A DNA stretch of 64,000 nt from Melioribacter roseus. GTDB taxonomy: Bacteria; Bacteroidota; Ignavibacteria; Ignavibacteriales; Melioribacteraceae. Shown in pieces: positions 36,094 through 44,850 of this stretch. The notes beneath the pieces were generated by a model that was not told where the DNA came from, did no database searches, and worked only from the letters and a program-made list of their open reading frames with translations. The translations under genes were made by a program, and so were the position numbers. Numbering within the stretch: position 1 is the stretch's first letter; every line of letters begins with the position of its first letter. The stretch covers positions 1-64,000 of the forward strand of contig DYJK01000005.1 in NCBI GenBank assembly GCA_020723165.1. Direction: 5' to 3'.

Positions 36094-36456
36094 ATGAAAG
36101 AAATTTATGGTTTCAGCTGGCCTTGGAGAGAAAATCATGCAGAATTAGCAAGGCAATTATTCACTTGTTTAGAAGATACAATGAATCAAGGAAACATGCC
36201 TCCTTCTTTTGTATATGAGATAGGATTAGTGCGAGGAGATAGTACGTTAGTATGTTTTCTCACCGACACACTTGATAACAAAGATTACGAAAAGCTAAAA
36301 AGTTGGATCCTATCAAGTAACGCACCTGAATTTGATGAGTTTGAAGTAATTCCCAGTAAAAAAGGATCATTAGTTGATGACCTTAAAGCACCTTATGATG
36401 TTAAAGAATATTTTGATATATGGAAAGGTAAATTCAATCATCATCTATTGATTTGA
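36094..36456 (+). CDS. Hypothetical 120-residue protein
   Basis: Not recognised. The start is well supported by GGAGG seven bases before the ATG. The protein is soluble and acidic, with tryptophan-rich N-terminus FSWPWRENH, a middle segment with hydrophobic strands (FVYEIGLVRG, LVCFLTDTL) and a C-terminal helix. No signal peptide, metal motif or helix-turn-helix is seen. It stands alone between a terminator and a palindromic repeat element. Confidence 0.55.
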   Translation: MKEIYGFSWPWRENHAELARQLFTCLEDTMNQGNMPPSFVYEIGLVRGDSTLVCFLTDTLDNKDYEKLKSWILSSNAPEFDEFEVIPSKKGSLVDDLKAPYDVKEYFDIWKGKFNHHLLI

Positions 36457-36486
36457 AACTAGTAGGTTGTTGAAGTAATACACAAG

Positions 36487-36620
36487 GACAACTAGTCAGT
36501 CTAGGAACTAGTCTTTGTCACTCTGAACTTGGTCCAGAGTCTTAATTAATTTCCTTTTCAAAGGATTAGATTCCGAAACAAGACTTGCCTAACGGCAGTC
36601 ATGTTCGGAATGAAGGTATC
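36487..36620. repeat. Palindromic intergenic element, GC-richer than surroundings
   Basis: Contains three nested inverted repeats: ACTCTG/CAGAGT (36520-36525 and 36535-36540), TCCTTT/AAAGGA (36552-36557, 36560-36565) and ATTCCGAA/TTCGGAAT (36570-36577, 36604-36611). The style is that of dispersed palindromic units common between genes in Bacteroidota relatives. The 36457-36729 gap holds no gene. Confidence 0.5.
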
Positions 36621-36729
36621 CGGACAGACTCCACTCCTTGACGAGTACATTTTCTGAACTACCGGCATGCTCGCAGAATTAAGGAGAGTTGGCATTTATA
36701 CATTTAACTTTATTAATTAAAGGTTAAAA

Positions 36730-37143
36730 ATGAAAAAGCTAAATCTATTATGTGTTATACGACTACTTAGTTTACCGCATTTATTCTTATTAATCGCAGT
36801 CATAGTAATTTTATCCGGCTGCAGCAAAACAAGCGAGATCGAACCGATAGTTGGCGTCGAAAAGACAGTAACTGTATTTAAAGACTCGGAGGATTTCTAC
36901 TGGGCAATCCCTGGTAATGGTATCGAAAAAGTTGAAGGCGAGCAGATATTTATAAAAACAGATGTAATATTCAGTCGCGGCAAAGGTGAAGGTAATGTAA
37001 AAAGGATCTCTGAGATTCTCCGGGAAAACCGCCGGACACAGCGAGGCAGTTACCAGGCAATTGAATCGACATTTACAGAAACAATAAACGGAAAGGAAGT
37101 TGTTACTAAACTTCACGATTGTTTAACTGCAATAACTACATAA
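36730..37143 (+). CDS. Hypothetical lipoprotein
   Basis: A 137-residue exported protein. Its signal peptide carries a long hydrophobic core, and the lipobox LSGC gives a lipidated cysteine near residue 31. The mature part is hydrophilic, with FYWAIPGNGIEKVEG and a C-terminal FTETINGKEVVTKLHDC stretch. It has no recognised domain. AGG lies seven bases before the ATG. It stands alone, 586 bases before acpS. Confidence 0.55.
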   Translation: MKKLNLLCVIRLLSLPHLFLLIAVIVILSGCSKTSEIEPIVGVEKTVTVFKDSEDFYWAIPGNGIEKVEGEQIFIKTDVIFSRGKGEGNVKRISEILRENRRTQRGSYQAIESTFTETINGKEVVTKLHDCLTAITT

Positions 37144-37284
37144 CCAGTTACCCTTACAGTAGTAGAAGTAATTGATGTTATAAAATAAATGCAGTATTAA
37201 AAATTCTTTTTGCTGATAATCTAGCAATGAATTATCTTGAAGCGTTGTAACCAATAATACATCTAGAAAAAAAATGGGATAATT

Positions 37285-37731
37285 ATGGATAGAGATTATC
37301 AAGTAAAACAGAGTAATAAATTAATTTGGTTTGGAGTATTGTTATTCCTATTAGGGTTACTTACCGGTTTTATCTCACCATTAACGGCAAATCCGCGCAT
37401 GGGTTTATCAAGCCACATTGAAGGTGCATTGAACGGAATGCTTCTAATGATTTTTGGTTTAATCTGGCCCAAACTAAATTTATCACACAAAGCATTAAAA
37501 TCGGGATATGGACTTGCACTATTCGGCACTTTTACCAACTGGCTAACTACCCTTCTTGCCGCAATATGGGGTGCCGGTTCCGAAATGATGCCTATTGCCG
37601 GTGGTGGTTTACAAGGAACCCAATTGCAAGAAATAATAATTAAAATTGGATTGATTACCCTTTCAATAGCAATGGTAATTGTCTGCGGAATACTGCTATG
37701 GGGAATGAAAAGAAGTCCAATGGAAAGTTAA
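37285..37731 (+). CDS. Probable hydroxylaminobenzene mutase, HabA-like membrane protein
   Basis: A 148-residue protein with four membrane helices. The segments WFGVLLFLLGLLTGF, ANPRMGLSSHIEGALNGMLL and IWGAGSEMMPIAGGG closely resemble, from memory, the hydroxylaminobenzene mutase family, which isomerises hydroxylaminobenzene to 2-aminophenol in nitroaromatic breakdown. The assignment rests on these conserved blocks. No nitroreductase or aminophenol dioxygenase gene is nearby, so the physiological substrate may differ. It is the last plus-strand gene before the convergent acpS. Confidence 0.65.
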   Translation: MDRDYQVKQSNKLIWFGVLLFLLGLLTGFISPLTANPRMGLSSHIEGALNGMLLMIFGLIWPKLNLSHKALKSGYGLALFGTFTNWLTTLLAAIWGAGSEMMPIAGGGLQGTQLQEIIIKIGLITLSIAMVIVCGILLWGMKRSPMES

Positions 37732-37846
37732 AACAGTTGTGATAGTATAAAATGTAATGTCCAATATTTAATCAGCGGAAATCATAAAAGATCAGCCGGA
37801 TCAGCGTTCTATTTATTAAGCTCTAATTATTTTTATGTGAAAACAA

Positions 37847-38221
37847 TCAGACAGAAAATAAAATAGCTACGCACGTAACATAATTTTCGGAATGGCTCAT
37901 AGAAATTTTTAGGTCTTTTCCTTTTCCTAAATATTCCTTCAAAGAACCAAAGAGTCTTACCCTTGGCAGCCCGTTCGGCTCGTTAAATATTTCAACATCA
38001 TGCCATGTATAAGATGGTGCATCATCACCGGATAGAGCTTTGTAGATTGCTTCTTTGGCAGCAAACCGTGCCGCCAAATGCTGGTACTTGTTCGCCTTGT
38101 TTAAGGAGTATTCCAGTTCTGTCCCGGTGTAAATTTTTTGAAGAAAGCGTTCACCGTAATCGTCCACACTTTTTTTGATTCGTTCAATTTCAATTATGTC
38201 TATCCCAACTCCAAGTATCAT
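37847..38221 (-). CDS. acpS: Holo-[acyl-carrier-protein] synthase
   Basis: Transfers 4'-phosphopantetheine to acyl carrier protein. The 124 residues open with GVGIDIIEIERI (metal-binding Asp), and the second motif is seen as AARFAAKEAIYKAL (Glu and Lys). Length is normal for AcpS-type enzymes. It follows ggt on the same strand by one base. Confidence 0.93.
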   Translation of the reverse strand: MILGVGIDIIEIERIKKSVDDYGERFLQKIYTGTELEYSLNKANKYQHLAARFAAKEAIYKALSGDDAPSYTWHDVEIFNEPNGLPRVRLFGSLKEYLGKGKDLKISMSHSENYVTCVAILFSV

Positions 38222-38222
38222 A

Positions 38223-39920
38223 TTAAAATCCTATTGCCTTTCCATAATCACGCGGATCGGTTGCCCCATAAAATATTTTGTTATCAATATCGATTACTAT
38301 GCCTTCCATTCTGCCGAGTGATAATTCTTTACCAAATATATGACCTTTTCCGGTCAAAATGGATTTTGTATCATCGGATATAGAGAAAGGTTCATAGTCA
38401 ATTTGATTTGGCAGCCCTTGATGATGGATTCTCGGTGCTGCAATTGCATCGTAAATGTTCATATTAAAATCGATAACATTTTGTACCGTCTGCAATACTT
38501 GTGTAATTATAGTAGAACCGCCGGGAGAGCCGATAACCATAAATGGTCTCCCCTCTTTCAATACAATTGTTGGAGTCATCGAACTTAACATTCTTTTTTT
38601 AGGTTGAATTGAATTTGCCATACTTCCGATTAAACCATATTGATTTTGAGCGCCGGGTTTGGCACTGAAATCATCCATCTCGTTGTTTAACAAAAATCCT
38701 AAACCCTCAACAACAATTTTATTGCCGTAGGCACTATTTATTGTGACTGTTGTACTAACGGCATTTCCGTATTTATCTGCAACGGAATAATGTGTTGTTT
38801 GGTCACTTTCATGTTGATTAAATTCCCGGGCTTTCAAAGCCAGCGAATTTGTAGCGGTGTCGCTTATACCGGTGAATAATTTATTTGCATAATCTTTTGA
38901 GATAAGCTGTTCGATGGGTACGTTAAAAAAATCGGAATCACCCAAATGAATTGAACGATCGGCGTAAACACGTTTTAATGCTTCAGCCAGATAATGTATA
39001 TGAGTGCTGCCGTGCCATTGCTGTTTCTCAAAATTAATATTCTCTAAAATATTCAGTGCTTCTATTAAACAGATTCCTCCTGAACTTGGCGGTCCCATAG
39101 AAATGATTTCATAACCTTTGTATATACCGATAACCGGTTTCCTTTCTAATGATTTGTAATCAATGAAATCTTTGCGGGTAAAGATGCCGCCATTTTTATT
39201 CGATTCATTAACAATCTTTTCCGCTATTATTCCGTTATAAAAAATTTCTTTACCGTTATCTCTTATTAATTTTAAAGTATTGGCTAAATCTTTCTGAACG
39301 AAGGAATCACCCTCTTTGAATTTGTTTCCATTGTTAGTAAATATTTTTTTCGATGATTCGTATTTGATAAAATCATTATGATATTTATTAATCGATTCTG
39401 CCATATTATAAGTCAACATAAAACCGTTTTCAGCTAAATCGATTGCCGGTTGAATTACATCGGCTAATTTCATGCTTCCATATTTTTCGAGAGTTGAGAT
39501 TAAGCCATAGACTGTGCCCGGGATTCCAGATGATAGCCACCCGGTTTGAGATAGCTGTGCATTGTAGTTACCAAGCGAATCTAAATACATTGTCTCATAA
39601 GCTGCATAAGGAGCGGTCTCACGAAAATCAATGGTTGTATTTGTTCCATCTGCGAGATGTATAACCATAAAACCGCCGCCGCCGATGTTACCGGCTGTCG
39701 GGTACGTAACAGCTAGTGCAAATCCAACTGCAACGGCAGCATCAACTGCGTTACCACCTTTTTTAAGTATTTCAATCCCAACATTTGATGCAAGCGGTGA
39801 TGCGCTTACAACCATTCCGTTTTTTGATCTTTCAGGATTGCCGGCGTTAATTAGTCCGGCTATAAGAAATGAAAAGACTAATAAATAATAATTGGTTTTA
39901 GAAGAGATCAACTTCTGCAT
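38223..39920 (-). CDS. ggt: Gamma-glutamyltransferase
   Basis: A 565-residue exported N-terminal nucleophile hydrolase. The signal peptide covers about 1-26. The catalytic threonine is T375 in TTHYSVAD, which is where autocleavage makes the large and small subunits. GGGFMVIH near 81-88 and the GPPSSGG loop (about 276-282) are typical, and IGSPGGSTIITQV lies near the end. Cleaves gamma-glutamyl peptides such as glutathione in the periplasm. It overlaps the MlaD-like gene by 23 bases. Confidence 0.93.
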   Translation of the reverse strand: MQKLISSKTNYYLLVFSFLIAGLINAGNPERSKNGMVVSASPLASNVGIEILKKGGNAVDAAVAVGFALAVTYPTAGNIGGGGFMVIHLADGTNTTIDFRETAPYAAYETMYLDSLGNYNAQLSQTGWLSSGIPGTVYGLISTLEKYGSMKLADVIQPAIDLAENGFMLTYNMAESINKYHNDFIKYESSKKIFTNNGNKFKEGDSFVQKDLANTLKLIRDNGKEIFYNGIIAEKIVNESNKNGGIFTRKDFIDYKSLERKPVIGIYKGYEIISMGPPSSGGICLIEALNILENINFEKQQWHGSTHIHYLAEALKRVYADRSIHLGDSDFFNVPIEQLISKDYANKLFTGISDTATNSLALKAREFNQHESDQTTHYSVADKYGNAVSTTVTINSAYGNKIVVEGLGFLLNNEMDDFSAKPGAQNQYGLIGSMANSIQPKKRMLSSMTPTIVLKEGRPFMVIGSPGGSTIITQVLQTVQNVIDFNMNIYDAIAAPRIHHQGLPNQIDYEPFSISDDTKSILTGKGHIFGKELSLGRMEGIVIDIDNKIFYGATDPRDYGKAIGF

Positions 39921-40812
39921 CTACCTTCAAGCCTTCATTTTTCAGTTGATCTAATAATAAGTCCGAAAGTTCTTTCAATTTTTTGATTGAATATTTTAGA
40001 TCATCTATAATCTCTTTATCGTTAAGTAGAATTCCGAGATTATTTTCGCTGCGATTAGTTTTATCAACCAGGTCATTAACCTTAACTATGAGTTGTTTGG
40101 AATGATCCAATGTTTGTCTGAGAGATGTAATAGTTTGGCTTATCGAATCTTTGTTGGTAGTGATAAAATCATTTAAGGTGGTTGTCAATTCTATACCTGA
40201 ATTCAATAATTTATTTATTTCATCCCTATTCTGAACTAACATGTCATTCAGATTTGTTGTTAGTGTCGTTAGATTTTTTAAGGATAATTTCAAATCGTTA
40301 TTGAATTGATCATCCGTTAAAGTTTTGTTTAAGCTGGTAAGAGTAATTTTAACTTCCTTGATTACATCAACCAGGTCATTTTCAACGGTTCCAAAAGCTG
40401 CCATAGCTGTAGCAATATCGCCGAGAAATTGTCCATTCTGCAATTTAGAATAATCGATTGGTGTTGAAGAACTGCCGGGATTTACTTCAACTTTTTTCCC
40501 GCCCATCAAATCGAGCATCATAATAAAAAATTTAGCGTCTTCTTTTAACTGGCTATCGGCATCGATATTGATATGGACAAGAACATGATCATCTTGATTT
40601 AATATCTCATCAACATAACCTTTGCGTACACCGTTGATTGTAACCGGGTCGCCCTCTTCAAGTCCAGATACTGTTGCGAAGGCGATAGTTGTTTCTTTTC
40701 TACCGGAATTAACGGTGATATTTTTTGCCCAACCAAAAACCCAGATTATAATTATAATTGAGGCAAGTACTGTTATGCCTACTTTAATTTCTGTTTTTCT
40801 CTGATCTTTCAT
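39898..40812 (-). CDS. MCE/MlaD domain protein
   Basis: A 304-residue protein with one N-terminal membrane helix (about 11-29), an MCE domain (about 37-120, with FATVSGLEEGDPVTINGVRKGYV) and a long coiled-coil tail. These proteins form rings that bind phospholipid in periplasmic transport systems such as Mla, usually with an ABC ATPase and permease. Those partners are not in this window. The start overlaps the preceding gene by 29 bases. Confidence 0.87.
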   Translation of the reverse strand: MKDQRKTEIKVGITVLASIIIIIWVFGWAKNITVNSGRKETTIAFATVSGLEEGDPVTINGVRKGYVDEILNQDDHVLVHINIDADSQLKEDAKFFIMMLDLMGGKKVEVNPGSSSTPIDYSKLQNGQFLGDIATAMAAFGTVENDLVDVIKEVKITLTSLNKTLTDDQFNNDLKLSLKNLTTLTTNLNDMLVQNRDEINKLLNSGIELTTTLNDFITTNKDSISQTITSLRQTLDHSKQLIVKVNDLVDKTNRSENNLGILLNDKEIIDDLKYSIKKLKELSDLLLDQLKNEGLKVDAEVDLF

Positions 40813-41161
40813 TTTGGGAAGTCATGTTTTTGAGTGCTGTAAATTCGATGGAATCGATCTTGCCATCGTGTATGAAAAATTTTGTTTGATCAATAAAATC
40901 GCCGTATCTGTTCATTGTATCTTCAAAATTCACATCTTTATATTTAGTTACTTGCTGTCCCAATAATATTTTCAGTGAATCCTGGTAAATCGATTTTTCT
41001 AATTTATCAATTTCTTCATTTATCTCGTTAACGCTTACTTGTAAAATTTTTTCTTTCCCGTAATCTGCAATCTCTTTCCAGTATTTTTTATATAAATAAA
41101 ATCCAACAGCAACAACAATAGTTAAAATAATTATTGAAGTTAAGAAGCAGCCTTTTTTCAT
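40784..41161 (-). CDS. Hypothetical single-helix membrane protein
   Basis: A 125-residue protein with one N-terminal helix (about 8-25) preceded by a lysine and cysteine (MKKGCF), then a charged helical domain. Cysteine placement is not a lipobox. It overlaps the MlaD-like gene by 29 bases, which implies cotranslation and possible membership in the same envelope complex. No family recognised. Confidence 0.55.
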   Translation of the reverse strand: MKKGCFLTSIIILTIVVAVGFYLYKKYWKEIADYGKEKILQVSVNEINEEIDKLEKSIYQDSLKILLGQQVTKYKDVNFEDTMNRYGDFIDQTKFFIHDGKIDSIEFTALKNMTSQNERSEKNRN

Positions 41162-41172
41162 AAATGAATTGT

Positions 41173-42450
41173 TTAGCTAAGTTTCTCAATAAGGACTTTG
41201 TTTATTCTTTTATTCACTACTTCCTTAACGGTAAATTTATAGTTATTATGAACAAAATGAAATCCTTGCCGCGGTATGTTACCGGTATGGTTAAAAATAA
41301 AACCGCCAACGGTATCATAATCATCGTTAACAGACGAAAAATCTTCCCCTAACAAATCATTCAATTCATTTATCTGTACCCGTCCTTGAAGCAGATAACT
41401 ATTATCATTCACTTTAACGATTTGCTTCTCTTCCCTATCATATTCGTCCCTTATATCTCCAACAATTTCTTCCAAAATATCCTCAAGTGAAATCAATCCG
41501 GCAGTACCGCCGTATTCATCTACAACAATGCCAATGTGCATTTTCTTTTCTTGAAACTCGTGCAATAAATCTTTAATCGGTTTGGTTTCGGGAACAAAGA
41601 TTGCTTCGCGTGCCAACTTACTCAGCGAATACGTTTTGCGCATGTCTGTGTTCTTCAGATATGGAAGCAAATCTTTAGCATAGATAATTCCAGCGATGTT
41701 ATCGAGATTCTCTTTATAAAGCGGTATCCGGCTGAATCCTGATTCTGAAATTAATTTCATTAAATAATCGATGTTATCCTGGATAGAAACAGAAATTATG
41801 TCAACACGCGGAGTCATAATTTCACGTACAGAAACATTTTTAAAATCGACTATACCTTGGATAAGCTCATGTTCTTCCTCTTCAATTTCACCTTTCTCCA
41901 CACTCAGTTCAGTCAGCTCCGATAATTCAGTTGATTGTAAAGCCGATGGGTATTTATCGGTTTTAATTTTAGAGTAAAAAATTCCGAGAAGGTCACTTAA
42001 GATTTTTGCAATCGGGTATAGGATTATACTAACGCCGTACAGAGGCAAGGCGGTTATTTTAGCAAAGAATATTGGATATTTATTCCCGATCAATCTTGGA
42101 ATTATTTCGCCAATAAATAACACGAGGAAGATTAGGATAATTAAATGCAGCAGAAGAGTAATGGAATATACAGCTTCTGTTTCGTTCGTTATCTCAAATG
42201 ACAATAACAATCCCGAAACCACGGCAATTGTATTCGTAATGGTACTGCCAAGTTGAAGTGTAACTAAAAGTCGGCGAGGATATTCTAATAAACCCTGGAT
42301 GTATCCACCGGTTATTTTATTAGTCTTTCGGAATGCACGTAATTTTGCTTCATCAAAAGAAAATAAAACAACTTCCGATACTGAAAAAAAAGCAGATAAT
42401 AAAAGTGCTCCTAATAAAAGAATTACTTTTGATAGCCAGCTTATGTCCAA
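41173..42450 (-). CDS. CNNM/CorC family transporter with CBS pair
   Basis: A 425-residue protein. The N-terminal DUF21 domain (about 1-190) has four membrane helices. The two CBS domains (about 205-325) carry the MTPRVDII and GIVVDEYGGTAGL segments, and a CorC_HlyC domain lies at the C-terminus (about 345-425). CorC relatives in the CNNM family affect magnesium or cobalt efflux; older annotations call them hemolysins, which this sequence does not support. Substrate not assigned. Confidence 0.88.
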   Translation of the reverse strand: MDISWLSKVILLLGALLLSAFFSVSEVVLFSFDEAKLRAFRKTNKITGGYIQGLLEYPRRLLVTLQLGSTITNTIAVVSGLLLSFEITNETEAVYSITLLLHLIILIFLVLFIGEIIPRLIGNKYPIFFAKITALPLYGVSIILYPIAKILSDLLGIFYSKIKTDKYPSALQSTELSELTELSVEKGEIEEEEHELIQGIVDFKNVSVREIMTPRVDIISVSIQDNIDYLMKLISESGFSRIPLYKENLDNIAGIIYAKDLLPYLKNTDMRKTYSLSKLAREAIFVPETKPIKDLLHEFQEKKMHIGIVVDEYGGTAGLISLEDILEEIVGDIRDEYDREEKQIVKVNDNSYLLQGRVQINELNDLLGEDFSSVNDDYDTVGGFIFNHTGNIPRQGFHFVHNNYKFTVKEVVNKRINKVLIEKLS

Positions 42451-42481
42451 AAATTACGCAGCCTTATCTTGTTCAAAAAAA

Positions 42482-42904
42482 TTAGAATGGAAGGTCATCA
42501 TCTTCCGAAGTTGCAGCAGCAGTATCAGCTGATTCATAATTATTTTTTTCGGTATAGGATTCACCGCTACTCTCTCTGCCTTCGAGCGGAATTAATTTTT
42601 CGGAAACAACATCTGTAACGTATCTCTTAATTCCATCTTTATCGGTGTAATCTCTTTTCGAGATCCTTCCTTCAACATAAAACTTTTTCCCCTTTTTGAG
42701 GGCATCTTTGTAGAAGTCCGGTAAATTATAACCAACAACATTATGCCATGTGGTTTCATTAACCCAATTACCGTCCTTACCTTTATAGCTTCTTGAAGTA
42801 GCTAAAGAAAATGATGTAATAGCCAGGTTATTTGTGGTGAAACGTGTTTCGGCATCATTACCTAAATTACCTATAAGCATAATTTTGTTTAATGAAAAAG
42901 CCAA
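42482..42904 (-). CDS. ssb: Single-stranded DNA-binding protein
   Basis: A 140-residue protein with an OB fold (about 1-110; NKIMLIGNLGNDAETR, WHNVVGYN, KKFYVEGRISKRDY) and a short acidic tail ending DDDLPF. That tail contacts replication and repair partners. It is encoded between corC and a SPOR lipoprotein gene. Confidence 0.94.
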   Translation of the reverse strand: MAFSLNKIMLIGNLGNDAETRFTTNNLAITSFSLATSRSYKGKDGNWVNETTWHNVVGYNLPDFYKDALKKGKKFYVEGRISKRDYTDKDGIKRYVTDVVSEKLIPLEGRESSGESYTEKNNYESADTAAATSEDDDLPF

Positions 42905-42969
42905 CTTATTCTCCGTTTATTTTGTGAATGTAACTGGTATAAAATTATCATTATAAAAATTGAAAATCA

Positions 42970-43458
42970 TCAGTAATATTTAGTGATGATAAATGTTCCC
43001 TTAAATGCCGGTATTCCCAGCAATTTATCACGAGCTGTTTCAGCATCTTCCCTTGAGCGGAAAGGTGCAAGCTGTATTACATGTAAATGAACTTGTTCAC
43101 TAAATGAAAGCCTTAATTGAAATTCTGTTTTACCTTGATTCTCTTTGATAAATTGTTCTGCCCGTTCCTTAGTAGAGAATGCACCCACTTGTACGATGTA
43201 ATCAGGATTTTTATTCTCCAGAGTGCTATCGGGTTTAACTTTTGCCTCAATTAATGTATCAGGTTTAGTTTGTACGATAGTTTCTACTGAATCAACTGCT
43301 TCTATTCCAGGCTGATTTTGTAGAGTATCTAATTTTTCAACATCATCAAATACATATATTTCTTGCTGCCCCTCATCTTTTTGGGATTGTTCGGTTGCAG
43401 AACAGCCGGTTAAAATCAGTAAACATAACAAAAGATTGAGTGCTAAAATATTTTTCAT
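42970..43458 (-). CDS. SPOR domain lipoprotein
   Basis: A 162-residue exported lipoprotein with lipobox LTGC (C19). A linker rich in Glu and Asp is followed by a C-terminal SPOR domain (about 85-160): YIVQVGAFSTKERAEQFI and VIQLAPFRSREDAETARD. SPOR domains bind glycan strands lacking stem peptides at division sites. It is followed by ssb and preceded by a terminator. Confidence 0.88.
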   Translation of the reverse strand: MKNILALNLLLCLLILTGCSATEQSQKDEGQQEIYVFDDVEKLDTLQNQPGIEAVDSVETIVQTKPDTLIEAKVKPDSTLENKNPDYIVQVGAFSTKERAEQFIKENQGKTEFQLRLSFSEQVHLHVIQLAPFRSREDAETARDKLLGIPAFKGTFIITKYY

Positions 43459-43470
43459 TTCTAATTCTTT

Positions 43471-43500
43471 AAAATAAAAAGGGATGGCATGACCATCCCT
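43471..43500 (-). terminator. Terminator after the FadL-like gene
   Basis: On the minus strand AGGGATGG (43500-43493), loop TCATG, CCATCCCT (43487-43480), then TTTTA and TTTT. It lies 18 bases after the FadL stop and before the SPOR gene start. Confidence 0.8.
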
Positions 43501-43518
43501 ATATAATTATTCGAAAAA

Positions 43519-44778
43519 TTATAGACTGTATAAGAAGTTAAGACCAAACAAATGGGCACTGTTAGTATATTGACCATTAAATCCAAATTTAGAACTGCTA
43601 ATAGTTCTATCTACGAAATGTAGATACATATAAGCTACATCCATAGTTAGATTATTTGATAATTTAGCGCCGTATCCAATGCTGAATCCTATTCTATCTG
43701 AATCCGGGAGTGTTGGCTCAACATACTCATCTTGTACCGGGTTGTTATCATATAACAATCCGCCTCTTAATTGGAAAGCATCTGTTACTGCATATTCAAA
43801 ACCACCGCGGATTATATAAGTATCTTCATATTTTCTATCTGTGGATAGAACATTTTGCTGACCGTTAGCCGGGTTAAAATCAAAATCATAACTCGCAAAA
43901 GTAACTTCCAGCTTATCATAACTCGACCATCCGACAAATTGGAAATCCGCTGTTAATGTTAATTTATCACTAGCCATGTAAGCGATACCAGCAGTTAAAT
44001 TTTGCGGTGTTGCTAACGGAGCGGTTATATCTCCATTCGGGAAAGGAAGCGATGCTTGTAATAACGGGTGGAAGAATGTTGCCGGGGTACTAACAGCAGT
44101 ACCTTCCAAATCAAAACTAACTTCGCTTCTATAACTGACACCTAATTGTAAATTATCAGTCGGTTTAACCAGCAAACCGGCTGTAAAACCAAAACCGGTA
44201 CCGTCACCGTTTAATTCAATTTCTATATCTCTGAGTGCTGGCGATAAGGGATTTGCTTGTTTTCTCATAATTGTGACATCACCAAATGCAAATACAGCAC
44301 CGGCACTTAAAGAGAACATATCTGAAAATTTATATGCTAGAACAACAGTGCCAAAAAAAGTTTTCAAATCTGTATCAAGTGCTAAATATCTTCCGGGCCA
44401 GCCCTGGTTCCACTCTGTTCCTAACCCGTAAGGATTATTAACGCTTAAACCGGCATAAAAATTATCAGTTATTTGATGGGTAATATAAACATTAATTGGA
44501 GAGAAGAATTGAGTTGTCATTTCATATTCTTTCTCTATAGGGCTAGTATATGAAGCTAACGGAGTAATTAAGGTTGTACCGAAATAAAATTGTGTTCCTT
44601 TTAATTGGGTAATACCAGCCGGGTTGAAATAAATTGCGGATGGATCGTTTGCTAAAGCTGTAAATGCACCGCCCATTGCCATGGCTCTTGCACCATGCTC
44701 GTTAATTTGGAAGCCGCCAGCATATGTGCGAACTGTGAACATTGCAACTAATAAAAGTAATGGTACTATTCTTTTCAC
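43519..44778 (-). CDS. OMPP1/FadL/TodX family outer-membrane transporter
   Basis: A 419-residue beta-barrel protein. The signal peptide (about 1-20, ending YA) precedes GGFQINEHGARAMAMGGAFTALANDPSAIYFNPAGI, the hatch region diagnostic of the family. The C-terminus ends in an aromatic strand (FGLNFLYSL). The start is GTG at 44778, four bases after AGGAGG. FadL relatives carry long-chain fatty acids or hydrophobic aromatics across the outer membrane. A hydroxylaminobenzene-mutase-like gene lies 6 kb away, but a link is speculative. Confidence 0.9.
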   Translation of the reverse strand: MKRIVPLLLLVAMFTVRTYAGGFQINEHGARAMAMGGAFTALANDPSAIYFNPAGITQLKGTQFYFGTTLITPLASYTSPIEKEYEMTTQFFSPINVYITHQITDNFYAGLSVNNPYGLGTEWNQGWPGRYLALDTDLKTFFGTVVLAYKFSDMFSLSAGAVFAFGDVTIMRKQANPLSPALRDIEIELNGDGTGFGFTAGLLVKPTDNLQLGVSYRSEVSFDLEGTAVSTPATFFHPLLQASLPFPNGDITAPLATPQNLTAGIAYMASDKLTLTADFQFVGWSSYDKLEVTFASYDFDFNPANGQQNVLSTDRKYEDTYIIRGGFEYAVTDAFQLRGGLLYDNNPVQDEYVEPTLPDSDRIGFSIGYGAKLSNNLTMDVAYMYLHFVDRTISSSKFGFNGQYTNSAHLFGLNFLYSL

Positions 44779-44850
44779 ACAACCTCCTCTTTGTTAGTGA
44801 AATATCTAAGAAAATATACTTATTTGATTATTAAAAGAAAACAAGATTTA

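Noticed and set aside
41173-42450. Hemolysin
   Set aside because: The domain layout is DUF21, CBS pair and CorC_HlyC, a transporter family; hemolysin is a legacy name.
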